Positions 1 to 7,779 of a stretch of DNA of 64,000 bases are shown here, piece after piece (position 1 is the stretch's first letter; every line of letters begins with the position of its first letter). A program made the position numbers and the translations under genes. Source of the stretch: Curvibacter delicatus NBRC 14919. GTDB lineage: Bacteria; Pseudomonadota; Gammaproteobacteria; Burkholderiales; Burkholderiaceae_C. The stretch lies in the NCBI RefSeq assembly GCF_001592265.1, contig NZ_BCWP01000001.1, forward strand, positions 62,001 to 126,000. The letters run 5' to 3'. A model generated the notes under the pieces. That model saw only the letters and a list, made by a program, of their open reading frames with translations, ran no database searches and was not told the DNA's origin.

Positions 1-60
1 CGCAATGAAGACAAGGGCGGAGGCCCTGAAATGCCTTGAACTTGGCGCGGGTGCGCCGTT

Positions 61-423
61 TCAGGGTTTGGCCTGGGCTTCTGCCTCGGTCAGGATCCAG
101 ACATCGTGGATCTGGCCTTCCGGGCCGCGCACATAACGCACCAGCAGTTCCTGCCCGACCAACGAGGCCGACAGCACCAGCAGATTGTTGCGGCCACGGA
201 TGCGCGTGCCTGGCGACAGCCGGTCGGGCCGGCCATCGAGCAGGACTTCGGGCGGCTGGGTGACCACCAGCAGACCGCGTTTGGCGGCCAGGGGGATGGG
301 GCGTTGTACGGTGTCTTGCGCCGTCGCCGGAAACGCAAGGAACAAGGCCAGCCCGGCAGACAGGGCGAGCAGTGCCGCCAGCAGGTGGCGGGGGAGAAGC
401 AGACAGCGGTTCATGGTGTTCAT
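61..423 (-). CDS. Small exported protein of unknown function
   Basis: This 120-residue protein begins with a typical Sec signal: a short basic start, a hydrophobic core at about residues 12-33, and an AxA-type cleavage site before QDTVQ near residue 36. The mature part (about 85 residues) has no motif I recognise. It is rich in short hydrophobic and basic stretches suggestive of a small beta-rich periplasmic domain. A second in-frame ATG at 414 has a better-placed GGA upstream and may be the real start. The gene lies downstream of the tRNA gene and its terminator on the same strand, so it is probably transcribed alone. Function is unknown. Confidence 0.6.
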   Translation of the reverse strand: MNTMNRCLLLPRHLLAALLALSAGLALFLAFPATAQDTVQRPIPLAAKRGLLVVTQPPEVLLDGRPDRLSPGTRIRGRNNLLVLSASLVGQELLVRYVRGPEGQIHDVWILTEAEAQAKP

Positions 424-440
424 CCAGAGGCTGAAAGTAC

Positions 441-473
441 AAAATAAAAAGCCACTGTGCGGGACAGTGGCTT
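441..473 (-). terminator. Rho-independent terminator downstream of tRNA(CAT)
   Basis: Read on the minus strand, the arms AAGCCACTGT and ACAGTGGCTT form a perfect 10-bp stem with a 5-nt loop, followed by a T-rich run. It lies 43 nt past the 3' end of the tRNA gene and just before the small exported protein gene. Confidence 0.85.
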
Positions 474-515
474 GTCTGTCAACGCCTCGGAACGGGCCGT
501 GGCATGACAGGTGTT

Positions 516-592
516 TGGTGGCGCTTCACGGATTCGAACCGCGGACCTGTGGATTATGATTCCATCGCTCTAACCGACTGAGCTAAAGCGCC
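516..592 (-). tRNA. tRNA with CAT anticodon, probably elongator tRNA-Met
   Basis: The minus strand folds as a complete cloverleaf. The acceptor arms GGCGCTT and AAGCGCC pair perfectly, the D arm is GCTC/GAGC, the T loop is TTCGAAT, and the discriminator is A73 with an encoded CCA at 518-516. The anticodon loop ATCATAA carries CAT at 558-556. The first anticodon-stem pair is an A-C mismatch. CAT could mean elongator Met or a lysidine-modified Ile2 tRNA. The acceptor lacks the C-rich pairs usual in Ile2, so I favour Met. Followed by its own terminator. Confidence 0.9.
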
Positions 593-628
593 AGAGCCTC
601 AAATTATAGCGTCATCTTTGGCTGTTTG

Positions 629-1408
629 TCACTGGTGCCGAAATTCGGGCTTGCGCTTGGCCACGAAGGCGTCCATGCCCTCTTTCTGGTCCGCCGTGGC
701 GAACAGGGCGTGGAACAGGCGGCGTTCGAACATCACGCCGTCGCTCAAGGTGCCTTCGAAGGCGCGGTTGACCGACTCCTTGGCCGCCATCACCGCCACC
801 TGCGAGAAGTCGCTGATCATCAGCGCTGCGGCCAGTGTCTCGTCCATCAGCTTGTCCAGTGCCACCACGCGGCTGACCAGGCCGGCGCGCTCCGCCTCGG
901 TAGCGTCCATCATGCGTCCGGTCAGTGCCATGTCCATGGCCTTGGCCTTGCCCACCGCGCGCGGCAGGCGTTGTGTGCCGCCGGCGCCGGGGATGATGCC
1001 GAGCTTGATCTCGGGCTGGCCGAACTTGGCGTTGTCGGCGGCGATGATGAAGTCGCACATCATGGCCAATTCGCAACCACCGCCCAGGGCGAAGCCGCTG
1101 ACCGCCGCGATCACCGGTTTGCGGATGCTGCGGATCTGCTCCCAGTTGCGCGTGATGTAGTCGCCCTTGTAGACGTCGGCAAAGCTGTAGCTGGCCATGG
1201 CGCCGATGTCGGCGCCGGCGGCAAAGGCCTTGTCACTGCCGGTGATGATCATGCAGCCGATGCCCGGGTCGGCGTCGAAAGCCTTGAGCGCGTGGCCCAG
1301 CTCGTTCATCAGCTGGTCGTTCAGTGCATTGAGCTGCTTGGGGCGGTTGAGTGTGATGATGCCGACCTTGTCGGCTTCGGTGCGCACCTGGATCAGTTCG
1401 TAGGTCAT
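629..1408 (-). CDS. Enoyl-CoA hydratase (crotonase family)
   Basis: It hydrates trans-2-enoyl-CoA to 3-hydroxyacyl-CoA in fatty-acid or related acyl-CoA degradation, in the cytoplasm. The 259-residue length is normal for a single-domain crotonase. The oxyanion-hole segment AFAAGADI (about 61-68) is present. Both catalytic glutamates are visible: E113 in [11 protein letters not shown] and E133 in QPEIKLG, followed by the family segment [12 protein letters not shown] chose the ATG at 1408 because GGAG lies 6 nt upstream of it; the in-frame ATG at 1420 contains that GGAG within its own codons and has no site of its own. It lies downstream of ilvA on the same strand, separated by a GC-rich repeat. 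Exact substrate range is not determinable. Confidence 0.92.
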   Translation of the reverse strand: MTYELIQVRTEADKVGIITLNRPKQLNALNDQLMNELGHALKAFDADPGIGCMIITGSDKAFAAGADIGAMASYSFADVYKGDYITRNWEQIRSIRKPVIAAVSGFALGGGCELAMMCDFIIAADNAKFGQPEIKLGIIPGAGGTQRLPRAVGKAKAMDMALTGRMMDATEAERAGLVSRVVALDKLMDETLAAALMISDFSQVAVMAAKESVNRAFEGTLSDGVMFERRLFHALFATADQKEGMDAFVAKRKPEFRHQ

Positions 1409-1437
1409 AGGGGTCTCCATTGAAATCAGTTACTCCA

Positions 1438-1568
1438 CCGCGCCGCGGATCGTGCGCGGCGCAAGGAACGGTCCAACCGGGGAACGCCGTAGAACCGGCT
1501 ATGCCGGGCTACTGGCGTTGCCCCCTTGAGGGGGGAGGCGGCCTCAGGGCCGCCACGGGGGGGCTTCA
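1438..1568. repeat. GC-rich multi-hairpin intergenic repeat (copy 1)
   Basis: The ilvA-hydratase spacer holds successive hairpins: GCGCCGCG/CGCGGCGC at about 1440-1462, CCGGC-TAT-GCCGG (1495-1507), CCCCC-TTGA-GGGGG (1521-1534) and GGCGGCC-TCAG-GGCCGCC (1537-1554), ending in a G run. The last three occur in the same order and spacing at 57931-58000 inside an ABC permease gene, so this is a dispersed repeat. No T-run follows on the minus strand, so it is not an obvious terminator. Confidence 0.75.
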
Positions 1569-1570
1569 TT

Positions 1571-3118
1571 TCAGGCTTGCAGGAACATGCGGTAAGCCGG
1601 GTTGCGGGTTTCCTCCACGTAGGCATAACCCAGCGTGGCCAGGAATTTGGCGAATGCCTTGTCGTCGGCCTTCGGTACCTGCAGCCCGACCAGGATGTGG
1701 CCGTAATCGGCGCCCTGGTTGCGGTAGTGGAACAGGCTGATGTTCCAGTTCGGGCGCATCAGGCTGAGGAACTTGAGCAGCGCGCCGGGGCGCTCGGGAA
1801 AGACGAAGCGCAGCAGGCGCTCGTCCTGCGCCAGAGCCGAGTGGCCGCCCACCATGTAGCGGATGTGTTCCTTGGCCAGGTCGTCGTGCGTGAGGTCAAT
1901 GGCGTCGAAGCCCTGGCGTTTGAAGCTGGTCGCAATCTTGGTGCTTTCGCCCTTGGCCGAGGTGGTCAGGCCCACGAACACATGCGCCTGGCGGGCGTCG
2001 CTGATGCGGTAGTTGAACTCGGTCACGTTGCGCTGGCCGCCAGGCAGTGTGCCGATCGACTCGCAGAAACGGCGGAAGCTGCCACGTTCCTCGGGAATCG
2101 TCACCGCGAACAGTGCTTCGCGCTCCTCGCCCACTTCGGCACGTTCGGCCACGAAACGCAGGCGGTCGAAGTTCATGTTGGCGCCGCACAGAATGGCGGC
2201 GTAGGTCTCGCCCTTGGTCTTGTGCTTTGCCACGTACTGCTTGATGGCCGCCACCGCCAGTGCGCCGGCCGGCTCGACGATGCTGCGCGTGTCGACGAAC
2301 ACGTCCTTGATGGCCGCGCACACGGCATCGGTGTCGACCTCGATGAAGTCGTCCACCAGCGCGCGCGTGAGGCGGAAGGTTTCCTCGCCCACCAGCTTGA
2401 CGGCGGTGCCGTCGGAGAACAGGCCGACGTCATCCAGCGTCACGCGCTTGCCGGCCGCGATCGACTGGATCATGGCGTTGGAGTCGTTCATCTGCACACC
2501 AATGACCTTGACCTCCGGTCGCACGGCCTTGATGTAGGCGGCCACGCCGGAGATCAGACCGCCGCCGCCGATGGCGACGAACACCGCGTCCAGCGGGCCC
2601 TGGTGCTGGCGCAGCATCTCCATGGCGATGGTGCCCTGGCCGGCGATCACGTCTGGGTCGTCAAACGGGTGGACGAAGGTCAGTCCCTGTTTCTTTTGCA
2701 GGGCCAGGGAGTGGTTGTAGGCGTCCGAGTAGCTGTCGCCGAACAGTACCGCTTCACCCCCCAGGGCCTTCACGGCGTCGACCTTCAGTTGCGGCGTGGT
2801 GGTGGGCATCACGATCACGGCGCGGCAGCCCAGCTTATGCGCGCTCAAGGCCACGCCTTGCGCGTGGTTGCCGGCGGAGGCGCAGATCACGCCCTTCTTG
2901 AGTTGCTCGGGCGTGAGGTGCGCCATCTTGTTGTAGGCGCCGCGCAGCTTGAAGCTGAACACCGGCTGCTGGTCTTCGCGTTTGAGCAGCACCTTGTTGT
3001 GCAGGCGGCGGCTCAGGGCTTTGGCGGGTTCGAAGGGTGACTCCAGCGCCACGTCATAAACGCGGGCGGTCAGGATTTTTTTCAGGTAATCGGCGGGTTT
3101 GAGGCGGGGTGTTTTCAT
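1571..3118 (-). CDS. ilvA: Threonine ammonia-lyase (biosynthetic threonine dehydratase)
   Basis: It converts threonine to 2-oxobutanoate, the first step of isoleucine synthesis, using PLP. The protein is about 515 residues, the length of the biosynthetic enzyme. The PLP-binding lysine sits in FSFKLRGAYNK near residue 55, and a glycine-rich phosphate loop (GGGGLISG) follows around residue 185. The C-terminal third holds two ACT-like regulatory domains, starting near EREALFAVTIPEERGSF and DERLLRFVFPERPGAL, consistent with isoleucine/valine feedback control. The ATG at 3118 gives an N-terminus (MKTPRLKPADYL) that fits the family as I know it; another ATG at 3139 is possible and neither has a strong ribosome site. 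Divergent from the OsmC gene with 64 bp between starts. Confidence 0.93.
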   Translation of the reverse strand: MKTPRLKPADYLKKILTARVYDVALESPFEPAKALSRRLHNKVLLKREDQQPVFSFKLRGAYNKMAHLTPEQLKKGVICASAGNHAQGVALSAHKLGCRAVIVMPTTTPQLKVDAVKALGGEAVLFGDSYSDAYNHSLALQKKQGLTFVHPFDDPDVIAGQGTIAMEMLRQHQGPLDAVFVAIGGGGLISGVAAYIKAVRPEVKVIGVQMNDSNAMIQSIAAGKRVTLDDVGLFSDGTAVKLVGEETFRLTRALVDDFIEVDTDAVCAAIKDVFVDTRSIVEPAGALAVAAIKQYVAKHKTKGETYAAILCGANMNFDRLRFVAERAEVGEEREALFAVTIPEERGSFRRFCESIGTLPGGQRNVTEFNYRISDARQAHVFVGLTTSAKGESTKIATSFKRQGFDAIDLTHDDLAKEHIRYMVGGHSALAQDERLLRFVFPERPGALLKFLSLMRPNWNISLFHYRNQGADYGHILVGLQVPKADDKAFAKFLATLGYAYVEETRNPAYRMFLQA

Positions 3119-3182
3119 GGGAGGAGCCAGTGTAGTCATAATTTGCGCTACACCATCCCTCCATTTTGACAAGAGAAAAACC

Positions 3183-3632
3183 ATGGAATGTACAGTGAGC
3201 TGGACCGGCGCCACGGGCGCGCGCTCGGGCATGGGCTTTTTGGCTGAGACCGGCAGCGGCCACACGCTGATGATGGACGGCGCACCCGACGCCGCCAAAC
3301 CCGAGAACGGCGGCCAGAACCTGGCACCGCGCCCGATGGAAACCGTGCTGGCCGGCACTGGCGGCTGCACTGCCTACGACGTGGTGCTCATTCTCAAGCG
3401 CGGCCGGCATGACGTGCGCGGCTGTTCGGTCAAGCTCAGCAGCGAGCGGGCTGAGACCGATCCCAAGGTGTTCACCAAGATCCACATGCACTTCACCGTC
3501 AGCGGCAAAGGCATTCCAGCGGCAGCGGTGGAGCGCGCCATTGCCATGAGTCATGACAAGTACTGCTCGGCCAGCATCATGCTGGGCAAGACGGCCGAGA
3601 TCACGACCAGTTTCGAACTGGTGGAACTCTGA
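3183..3632 (+). CDS. OsmC family protein (peroxidase-like)
   Basis: Members of this family reduce organic hydroperoxides or are stress-induced proteins of similar fold in the cytoplasm. The 149-residue protein carries the two conserved cysteines of the OsmC/Ohr fold: C62 in GTGGCTAYDVV and C128 in DKYCSAS. The spacing resembles YhfA-type OsmC proteins rather than classical Ohr, so peroxidase activity is likely but not certain. The ATG at 3183 follows a purine-rich AAGAGAAAAA stretch and starts the recognisable fold. It is divergent from ilvA, and an AT-rich CATAAT element at 3137-3142 could act as a -10 box. A GCTAC-type repeat follows it. Confidence 0.85.
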   Translation: MECTVSWTGATGARSGMGFLAETGSGHTLMMDGAPDAAKPENGGQNLAPRPMETVLAGTGGCTAYDVVLILKRGRHDVRGCSVKLSSERAETDPKVFTKIHMHFTVSGKGIPAAAVERAIAMSHDKYCSASIMLGKTAEITTSFELVEL

Positions 3633-3644
3633 TCTGGCGCGAAA

Positions 3645-3697
3645 TTGGCCGTTTGGCCTTGATTTGATTGCGCCGACAGCTACTGTTTTTGTAGTGT
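3645..3697 (+). repeat. GCTAC/GTAGC-type intergenic repeat (copy 1)
   Basis: The spacer between the OsmC and coq7 genes has the series TTGGCC...GGCCTTG, then GCGC, then AGCTACT-GTTTTT-GTAGTG. The same order of blocks, with different filler bases, recurs near 10300, 21363 and 41245 and overlaps the hisD start. It lies between convergent genes and may serve as a weak bidirectional hairpin. Confidence 0.7.
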
Positions 3698-3707
3698 CGA
3701 CTGACGT

Positions 3708-4328
3708 TCAGATGTGATGCGCCACCGTCGTCATCACCTTGGCGGCGGCTTTCATCAGGCTTTTGACCGGTGCCGGCAACTCCACGGCGCCGGCTTTCTG
3801 GGCGTCAAGCGCATGACGCACTTCGTCTTCGGCCATCTGCGCTACGATGGCGCGCGAGGCGGTATCGCCCGCCGGCAGACGGTCCATGTGGCTCATCAGG
3901 TGCGCTTCCACCTGGCGCTCGGTTTCCACCACAAAACCCAGGCTCACGCGGTCGCCCAGTCGTCCGGCCAGCAGGCCGATACCGAACGCACCGGCGTACC
4001 AGAGCGGGTTGAGCAGCGAGGGACGTGAGTCCAGTTCGTCCAGGCGCTGTTTGGTCCAGGCCAAGTGGTCGGTCTCCTCGACGCAGGCGCGGGTGAAGTG
4101 ACTACGCAGTGTTTCGTTGCGGGTGGCAAAGGCCTGGGCCGTGTAGAGCGCTTGGGCGCAGACTTCTCCCACATGGTTGACGCGCATCAGCGCTGCGGCC
4201 AGTTTTTTCTCTTCGTTCGAGAGGTCGCTGGCGGCCTGGGTCGGCTGAGGTGTCGGCTGGGCCGCACGCGGAGGTGCGAACAGGGTGCGCAGGGCGGTGT
4301 CTGCCGTGGTCAGAAAGGCGTCGATCAT
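3708..4328 (-). CDS. coq7: Demethoxyubiquinone hydroxylase (Coq7 family)
   Basis: It hydroxylates demethoxyubiquinone at C6 in ubiquinone biosynthesis and is a membrane-associated di-iron enzyme. The 206-residue protein has the ferritin-like iron-ligand series: [33 protein letters not shown] and [12 protein letters not shown], giving paired E and ExxH ligands across four helices. Hydrophobic stretches around [14 protein letters not shown] could mediate membrane association. Its start codon overlaps the stop of the upstream BrnA-like gene by ATGA, so the two are translationally coupled. The call rests on the full ligand pattern and normal length. Confidence 0.95.
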   Translation of the reverse strand: MIDAFLTTADTALRTLFAPPRAAQPTPQPTQAASDLSNEEKKLAAALMRVNHVGEVCAQALYTAQAFATRNETLRSHFTRACVEETDHLAWTKQRLDELDSRPSLLNPLWYAGAFGIGLLAGRLGDRVSLGFVVETERQVEAHLMSHMDRLPAGDTASRAIVAQMAEDEVRHALDAQKAGAVELPAPVKSLMKAAAKVMTTVAHHI

Positions 4329-4549
4329 GTGGGTTCCTTTTCAGCGGGATCAGCGGGCGACGGGGCTCTCTGCATGGGCTGCATTTCTTCGCGGATGATG
4401 CGGCGCAAGGCGTCTTCCAGCAAAGCCCGGTCCATGGCCTCGCGCAGAGCCGCGTTGATCAGTGTCTGGTAACCGCGACCGCCCGCCTGAGCCTTGAACC
4501 AGGCAATAAGGTCCGGATCCAGCGTGATGTTGATTTTCTGCTTTTTCAC
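4325..4549 (-). CDS. Orphan BrnA-like ribbon-helix-helix antitoxin
   Basis: This 74-residue protein has the BrnA-type pattern: a basic start, a short strand [17 protein letters not shown], then [16 protein letters not shown], matching the DNA-binding antitoxin of BrnT/BrnA toxin-antitoxin pairs. A BrnT toxin gene normally sits directly upstream; here the upstream 250 bp hold no reading frame with BrnT-like sequence and lead into the divergent porin region. Its stop overlaps the coq7 start by ATGA, placing coq7 under its translation. It could be a leftover antitoxin or a small regulator. The family call is fairly sure; the function is not. Confidence 0.75.
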   Translation of the reverse strand: MKKQKINITLDPDLIAWFKAQAGGRGYQTLINAALREAMDRALLEDALRRIIREEMQPMQRAPSPADPAEKEPT

Positions 4550-4620
4550 GATGAATGGATTTTAGATAAATGGAGATGATCATGGAGATATTTGAGGCTC
4601 AAAGAGGAGCTAGGCTGCGA

Positions 4621-4799
4621 CGTTGCACTTTGTTGCAGTGATGCAACGAAACCACTCCGATAACGCTGATTGAGGTAGTTTTTCTTTGCCAAAGGCGCCG
4701 GGCTCTGGTGCAATACATACAACTTCCTTAAGAGGAGGTTGGCCCGGGGAACCGAAACTCCCATCGGGACCCTTGTTTAACCTTTGGAGAACTTTCAAT
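4621..4799 (+). promoter_or_regulatory. Porin promoter and structured leader (candidate)
   Basis: Upstream of the porin a possible promoter TTGCCA (4686-4691), 17-nt spacer, TGCAAT (4709-4714) would start RNA near 4721. The leader then begins with a hairpin, AACTTCCT-TAAG-AGGAGGTT (4721-4740), and ends with GGAG 10 nt before the ATG. Further upstream, GTTGCA occurs at 4622 and 4632 and its complement TGCAAC at 4642, giving a palindrome GTTGCA-GTGA-TGCAAC that may bind a regulator. The promoter boxes are moderate matches only. Confidence 0.4.
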
Positions 4800-5954
4800 A
4801 TGAAAAAGACCCTGATTGCCCTGGCCGCTCTGGCTGCCACCGGCGCTTTCGCCCAATCTTCCGTGACCCTGTACGGCCGTCTGGACGTTGGCTACGCTAG
4901 CCAAGTTGACTCGCAAACGCAGGCTGGCGTTACGAGCGAAGGCCGCAAGACCGGCATCACTTCCCACAATAGCGTTTCCAGCTACTGGGGCATCATGGGC
5001 ACCGAAGACCTCGGCGGTGGCCTGAAAGCTGGTTTCAAGCTTGAGCAAGACCTGTTTGTTGCAACTGGTGTGACCGGCAACAGCAGTGCAGCTTCTGGCA
5101 TCGCCGCTTTTGGCGCAACTACTGCCCAAGCTTCTACTGGCGCTTTCAACCGCACCTCCTTGGTGAGCCTGTCTGGCGGTTTCGGTACCATCGCTCTGGG
5201 CCGTGACTATGTCCCGACCCTCTCCTTGGCTACTGCTACCGACGTGTTCGGCCAAAGCTACCTGACCACGGTTGGTCTGGCTGCTTCTGCTGGTAGCACC
5301 TTGGATCGCCAATTCATTTACACCACCCCCAACTTCGGTGGTTTCACCGGCAAGCTGTCTTACGGCAATACTGACGCCAGCATCACTGGCCCCGCTGCTA
5401 CTGCTCAAGATGGCGTGAACCGCAACTACAGCGCTTCCGGCGTCTACTCTAACGGCCCGGTGTACGTCGGCCTCGGTCTGGGTAACACCGAAGCGATCGC
5501 TGGCAATCGTGGCGCCGTTGGCGTGAACACCAAGAACGAAATGCAAATCCTGGGTGCTTCCTATGATTTCGGTTCGTTCAAACTGGTGGGTAACTACATC
5601 AATACGAAGGCCACCGTTTCGAACTTGGCTGGCGAAACCCGTCAAACTGAAACCAACCTGGGCGTGACCGTTCCGTTCGGTGCTATCACTGCTATCGCTC
5701 AGATCGGCCGCAACACCTACACGACCGACATGGCCGGCAACACCGCTGGCGATGCCAGCGGTAGCGACTGGGCTATCGGTGGTGACTATGCTCTGAGCAA
5801 GCGTACGACGGCTTTCCTGAAGACCGGCGTGACCAACAAGCTGGACGGTACTCTGAACATCACCGCTGCTAATAGCCTGACTGGTGCTGCTTTCAATGGT
5901 GTTGGCGATACCAAACGTACCGTGACCTCCATTGGTATCCGTCACACTTTCTAA
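4800..5954 (+). CDS. Outer-membrane porin, Omp32-like (gram-negative porin family)
   Basis: A general diffusion porin for small, probably anionic solutes. The 384-residue precursor starts with the signal MKKTLIALAALAATGAFAQ, followed by SSVTLYGRLDVGY, the classic first strand of betaproteobacterial 16-strand porins, and ends in RHTF with a C-terminal phenylalanine, the beta-barrel assembly signal. Codon use is biased toward GCT, AAC, ACC and GGT, unlike the very GC-rich neighbours, which is typical of a highly expressed gene rather than of transfer. The start at 4800 has GGAG upstream and begins the signal peptide; longer in-frame openings add no signal. A strong terminator follows 40 nt downstream. 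Confidence 0.95.
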   Translation: MKKTLIALAALAATGAFAQSSVTLYGRLDVGYASQVDSQTQAGVTSEGRKTGITSHNSVSSYWGIMGTEDLGGGLKAGFKLEQDLFVATGVTGNSSAASGIAAFGATTAQASTGAFNRTSLVSLSGGFGTIALGRDYVPTLSLATATDVFGQSYLTTVGLAASAGSTLDRQFIYTTPNFGGFTGKLSYGNTDASITGPAATAQDGVNRNYSASGVYSNGPVYVGLGLGNTEAIAGNRGAVGVNTKNEMQILGASYDFGSFKLVGNYINTKATVSNLAGETRQTETNLGVTVPFGAITAIAQIGRNTYTTDMAGNTAGDASGSDWAIGGDYALSKRTTAFLKTGVTNKLDGTLNITAANSLTGAAFNGVGDTKRTVTSIGIRHTF

Positions 5955-5993
5955 TTTTTCTGCTGGCTTAGCCAGTAGTTAAATTGAAAGCTA

Positions 5994-6027
5994 AAACCCT
6001 GCCGTTGCAAAGCGGCAGGGTTTTTTT
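5994..6027 (+). terminator. Strong Rho-independent terminator of the porin gene
   Basis: AAACCCTGCCG and CGGCAGGGTTT pair perfectly around an 8-nt loop and are followed by a T run. Placed 40 nt after the porin stop and before the DUF3047 gene. Confidence 0.95.
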
Positions 6028-6064
6028 GTTAGAAGTTACCTCTGGCAACTGGAGATGATAGGCC

Positions 6065-6799
6065 GTGAGTTGGCGTGTGCAGGCACTGGGTTTCACGTTG
6101 TTGCTGTCAGCGTGCTCGCCACTTCCGCCGAGCGTAACGACTGTTTCTGATCCCCAGACACGAGCAACAGGCTTTGATCAATGGCAGCATTCGCAGTTGC
6201 CGGGCAAACACGCAACAGATTATGTGCCCACACGAGAGGATGGGCGAGAGGCTGTTGCTGTCAGGGCAGACGCCTCGGCCAGCATGTTGCGTCGACGGGT
6301 GCACATTGAACCGCAGGACTTGGGGAAACTCAACTTTTCATGGAAGGTGCCGGAACTGATTGCACAGGCCGATCTGGCGCAGCGCGACACGGCGGATTCT
6401 CCGGTGCGGATTGTGTTGGCCTTTGAGGGTGACCGTTCCAGACTGTCATTTAAAGATAGCATGTTGTCAGAGTTGGCGCATGCGCTCACCGGCGAGCCCA
6501 TGCCTTATGCGACGCTGATGTATGTCTGGTGCAATACGCGCCCACCGGGCAGCGTGATCGTCAACCCGCGTACCGACCGCATTCGGAAACTGGTGGTCGA
6601 GTCGGGACGGAGTCGTCTCAACCAATGGCTGGATTACGAGCGTGATATCCGTGCCGACTTCATGCAAGCCTTTGGCGAGCCGCCGGGTGCACTGGTTGGC
6701 ATGGCCATCATGACGGACAGCGATAACACCCGGACCGTGGCACGTGCCTGGTACGGGCTAGTGCAGCATCAGTCGCCGCTGCTGGCTCAAAACGACTGA
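6065..6799 (+). CDS. DUF3047-like lipoprotein
   Basis: The 244-residue protein starts with GTG (GGAG 10 nt upstream) and a lipoprotein signal with lipobox LSAC at residues 14-17, so it is probably anchored to a membrane. The mature domain has features I associate with DUF3047: a FSWKVP segment, a DSPVRIVLAFEGD strand, MYVWCN, and a late VGMAIMTDSDNT segment. These resemble a beta-sandwich of unknown ligand. It sits alone between the porin terminator and the convergent hexR gene, so it likely has its own promoter. Function is unknown. Confidence 0.7.
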   Translation: MSWRVQALGFTLLLSACSPLPPSVTTVSDPQTRATGFDQWQHSQLPGKHATDYVPTREDGREAVAVRADASASMLRRRVHIEPQDLGKLNFSWKVPELIAQADLAQRDTADSPVRIVLAFEGDRSRLSFKDSMLSELAHALTGEPMPYATLMYVWCNTRPPGSVIVNPRTDRIRKLVVESGRSRLNQWLDYERDIRADFMQAFGEPPGALVGMAIMTDSDNTRTVARAWYGLVQHQSPLLAQND

Positions 6800-6839
6800 A
6801 GGCTGTCTGGAGCGATCCGGGGCTGGGCATGGAGACGCA

Positions 6840-7688
6840 TCAAGCGTAGCGCTTGTTGCGCAGGTTGTTTTTCATTTCCTTGAGCATGGGCTGCAGGCGG
6901 CTGCCGCCGATGCGCAGTGCCACGCAGGTGGCCAGGATGTCCACGATCATCAGGTGCAGCAGTCGTGAGACCATGGGGCTGTAGCGGTCGTAGCCTTCCG
7001 GGTGATCGGCCGCCAGATGGATGTGGCCGGCCATGGCCAGCGGCGAGCCGCTGGTGGTGATGACGATGGTGGTCGCGCCGTTCTTGCGCGCGATGTCGCA
7101 GGCGTCCATCAGGTCGCGTGTGCGGCCCGAGTTGGAGATGACGACCAGACAGTCGCCAGGGCCCATGAGCGAGGCGCTCATGACCTGCATGTGGCCGTCG
7201 CTGTAGGCCACGGTATTGACTCCCAGACGAAAGAACTTGTGCTGCGCATCCAGCGCCACGATGCCAGAGTTGCCAGCGCCGATGAACTCGATGCGTTTGC
7301 CGGTCTTGAAGGTGGCGGCCAGAACGGCAGCGGCCTTGTCAATGGCTGCCGTGGATGCATCGTTGCGGTATTTCAGGAAGGCTGCCACGGTGTTGTCGAT
7401 CACCTTGACCACCACATCGCTGGTTTTGTCATCCACATCGACACTGCGGTGAATGAAGGGCACACCCTCACTCACGGTACCGGCAAGCTTGAGCTTGAAG
7501 TCGGACAGACCGTCATAGCCCATGCTGCGGCAGAAGCGCACCACCGTGGGTTTGCTGACATGAGAGCGCTCGGCCAGTTCGCTGACCGGCAGCTTGGCAA
7601 AGGCGCGCGGGTCGGTCAGCACGAGTTTGCCGACGCGTTGTTCGGCGGGGGCCAGGGAGGGCAGCGAGGCCCTGATTCGATCCAGCAT
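6840..7688 (-). CDS. hexR: HexR-type RpiR-family transcriptional regulator
   Basis: HexR represses central-carbon genes and is released by the Entner-Doudoroff intermediate KDPG. The 282-residue protein has an N-terminal RpiR helix-turn-helix around residues 37-56 (SELAERSHVSKPTVVRFCR) and a C-terminal SIS sugar-phosphate domain from about 125 to 265 (IEFIGAGNSG, VISNSGRTRDLMDA). Its divergence from transaldolase and pgi supports HexR over other RpiR members. A palindrome in the shared 91-bp promoter region is the likely operator. The KDPG ligand is inferred from the family, not seen. Confidence 0.88.
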   Translation of the reverse strand: MLDRIRASLPSLAPAEQRVGKLVLTDPRAFAKLPVSELAERSHVSKPTVVRFCRSMGYDGLSDFKLKLAGTVSEGVPFIHRSVDVDDKTSDVVVKVIDNTVAAFLKYRNDASTAAIDKAAAVLAATFKTGKRIEFIGAGNSGIVALDAQHKFFRLGVNTVAYSDGHMQVMSASLMGPGDCLVVISNSGRTRDLMDACDIARKNGATTIVITTSGSPLAMAGHIHLAADHPEGYDRYSPMVSRLLHLMIVDILATCVALRIGGSRLQPMLKEMKNNLRNKRYA

Positions 7689-7744
7689 GTCGACTCCTGC
7701 GCGCCTGTTTCAAGCGCTGCGTGATGGTTACACAGAAAAGCGAT

Positions 7745-7767
7745 TGAGCGTAATTTTATTTCACTCA
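7745..7767. promoter_or_regulatory. Candidate HexR operator
   Basis: An imperfect 23-nt palindrome with ends TGAG and CTCA and an AT-rich centre matches its own reverse complement at 16 of 23 positions. It lies 12 nt before the transaldolase ATG and 57 nt before hexR, where a repressor could control both. The symmetric core resembles the AT-rich GTAAT/ATTAC-type sites of HexR. No recognisable ribosome site separates it from the tal start. Confidence 0.5.
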
Positions 7768-7779
7768 TAATTCAAGCCC

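Noticed and set aside
516..592. tRNA-Ile2 (lysidine) reading of the CAT anticodon
   Set aside because: The acceptor arm lacks the C-rich pairs common in Ile2; Met elongator fits better, though sequence alone is not decisive.
4728..5945. 405-codon antisense frame opposite the porin
   Set aside because: It is caused by the strong codon bias of the porin gene and has a low-complexity Ser/Ala/Val-rich product.
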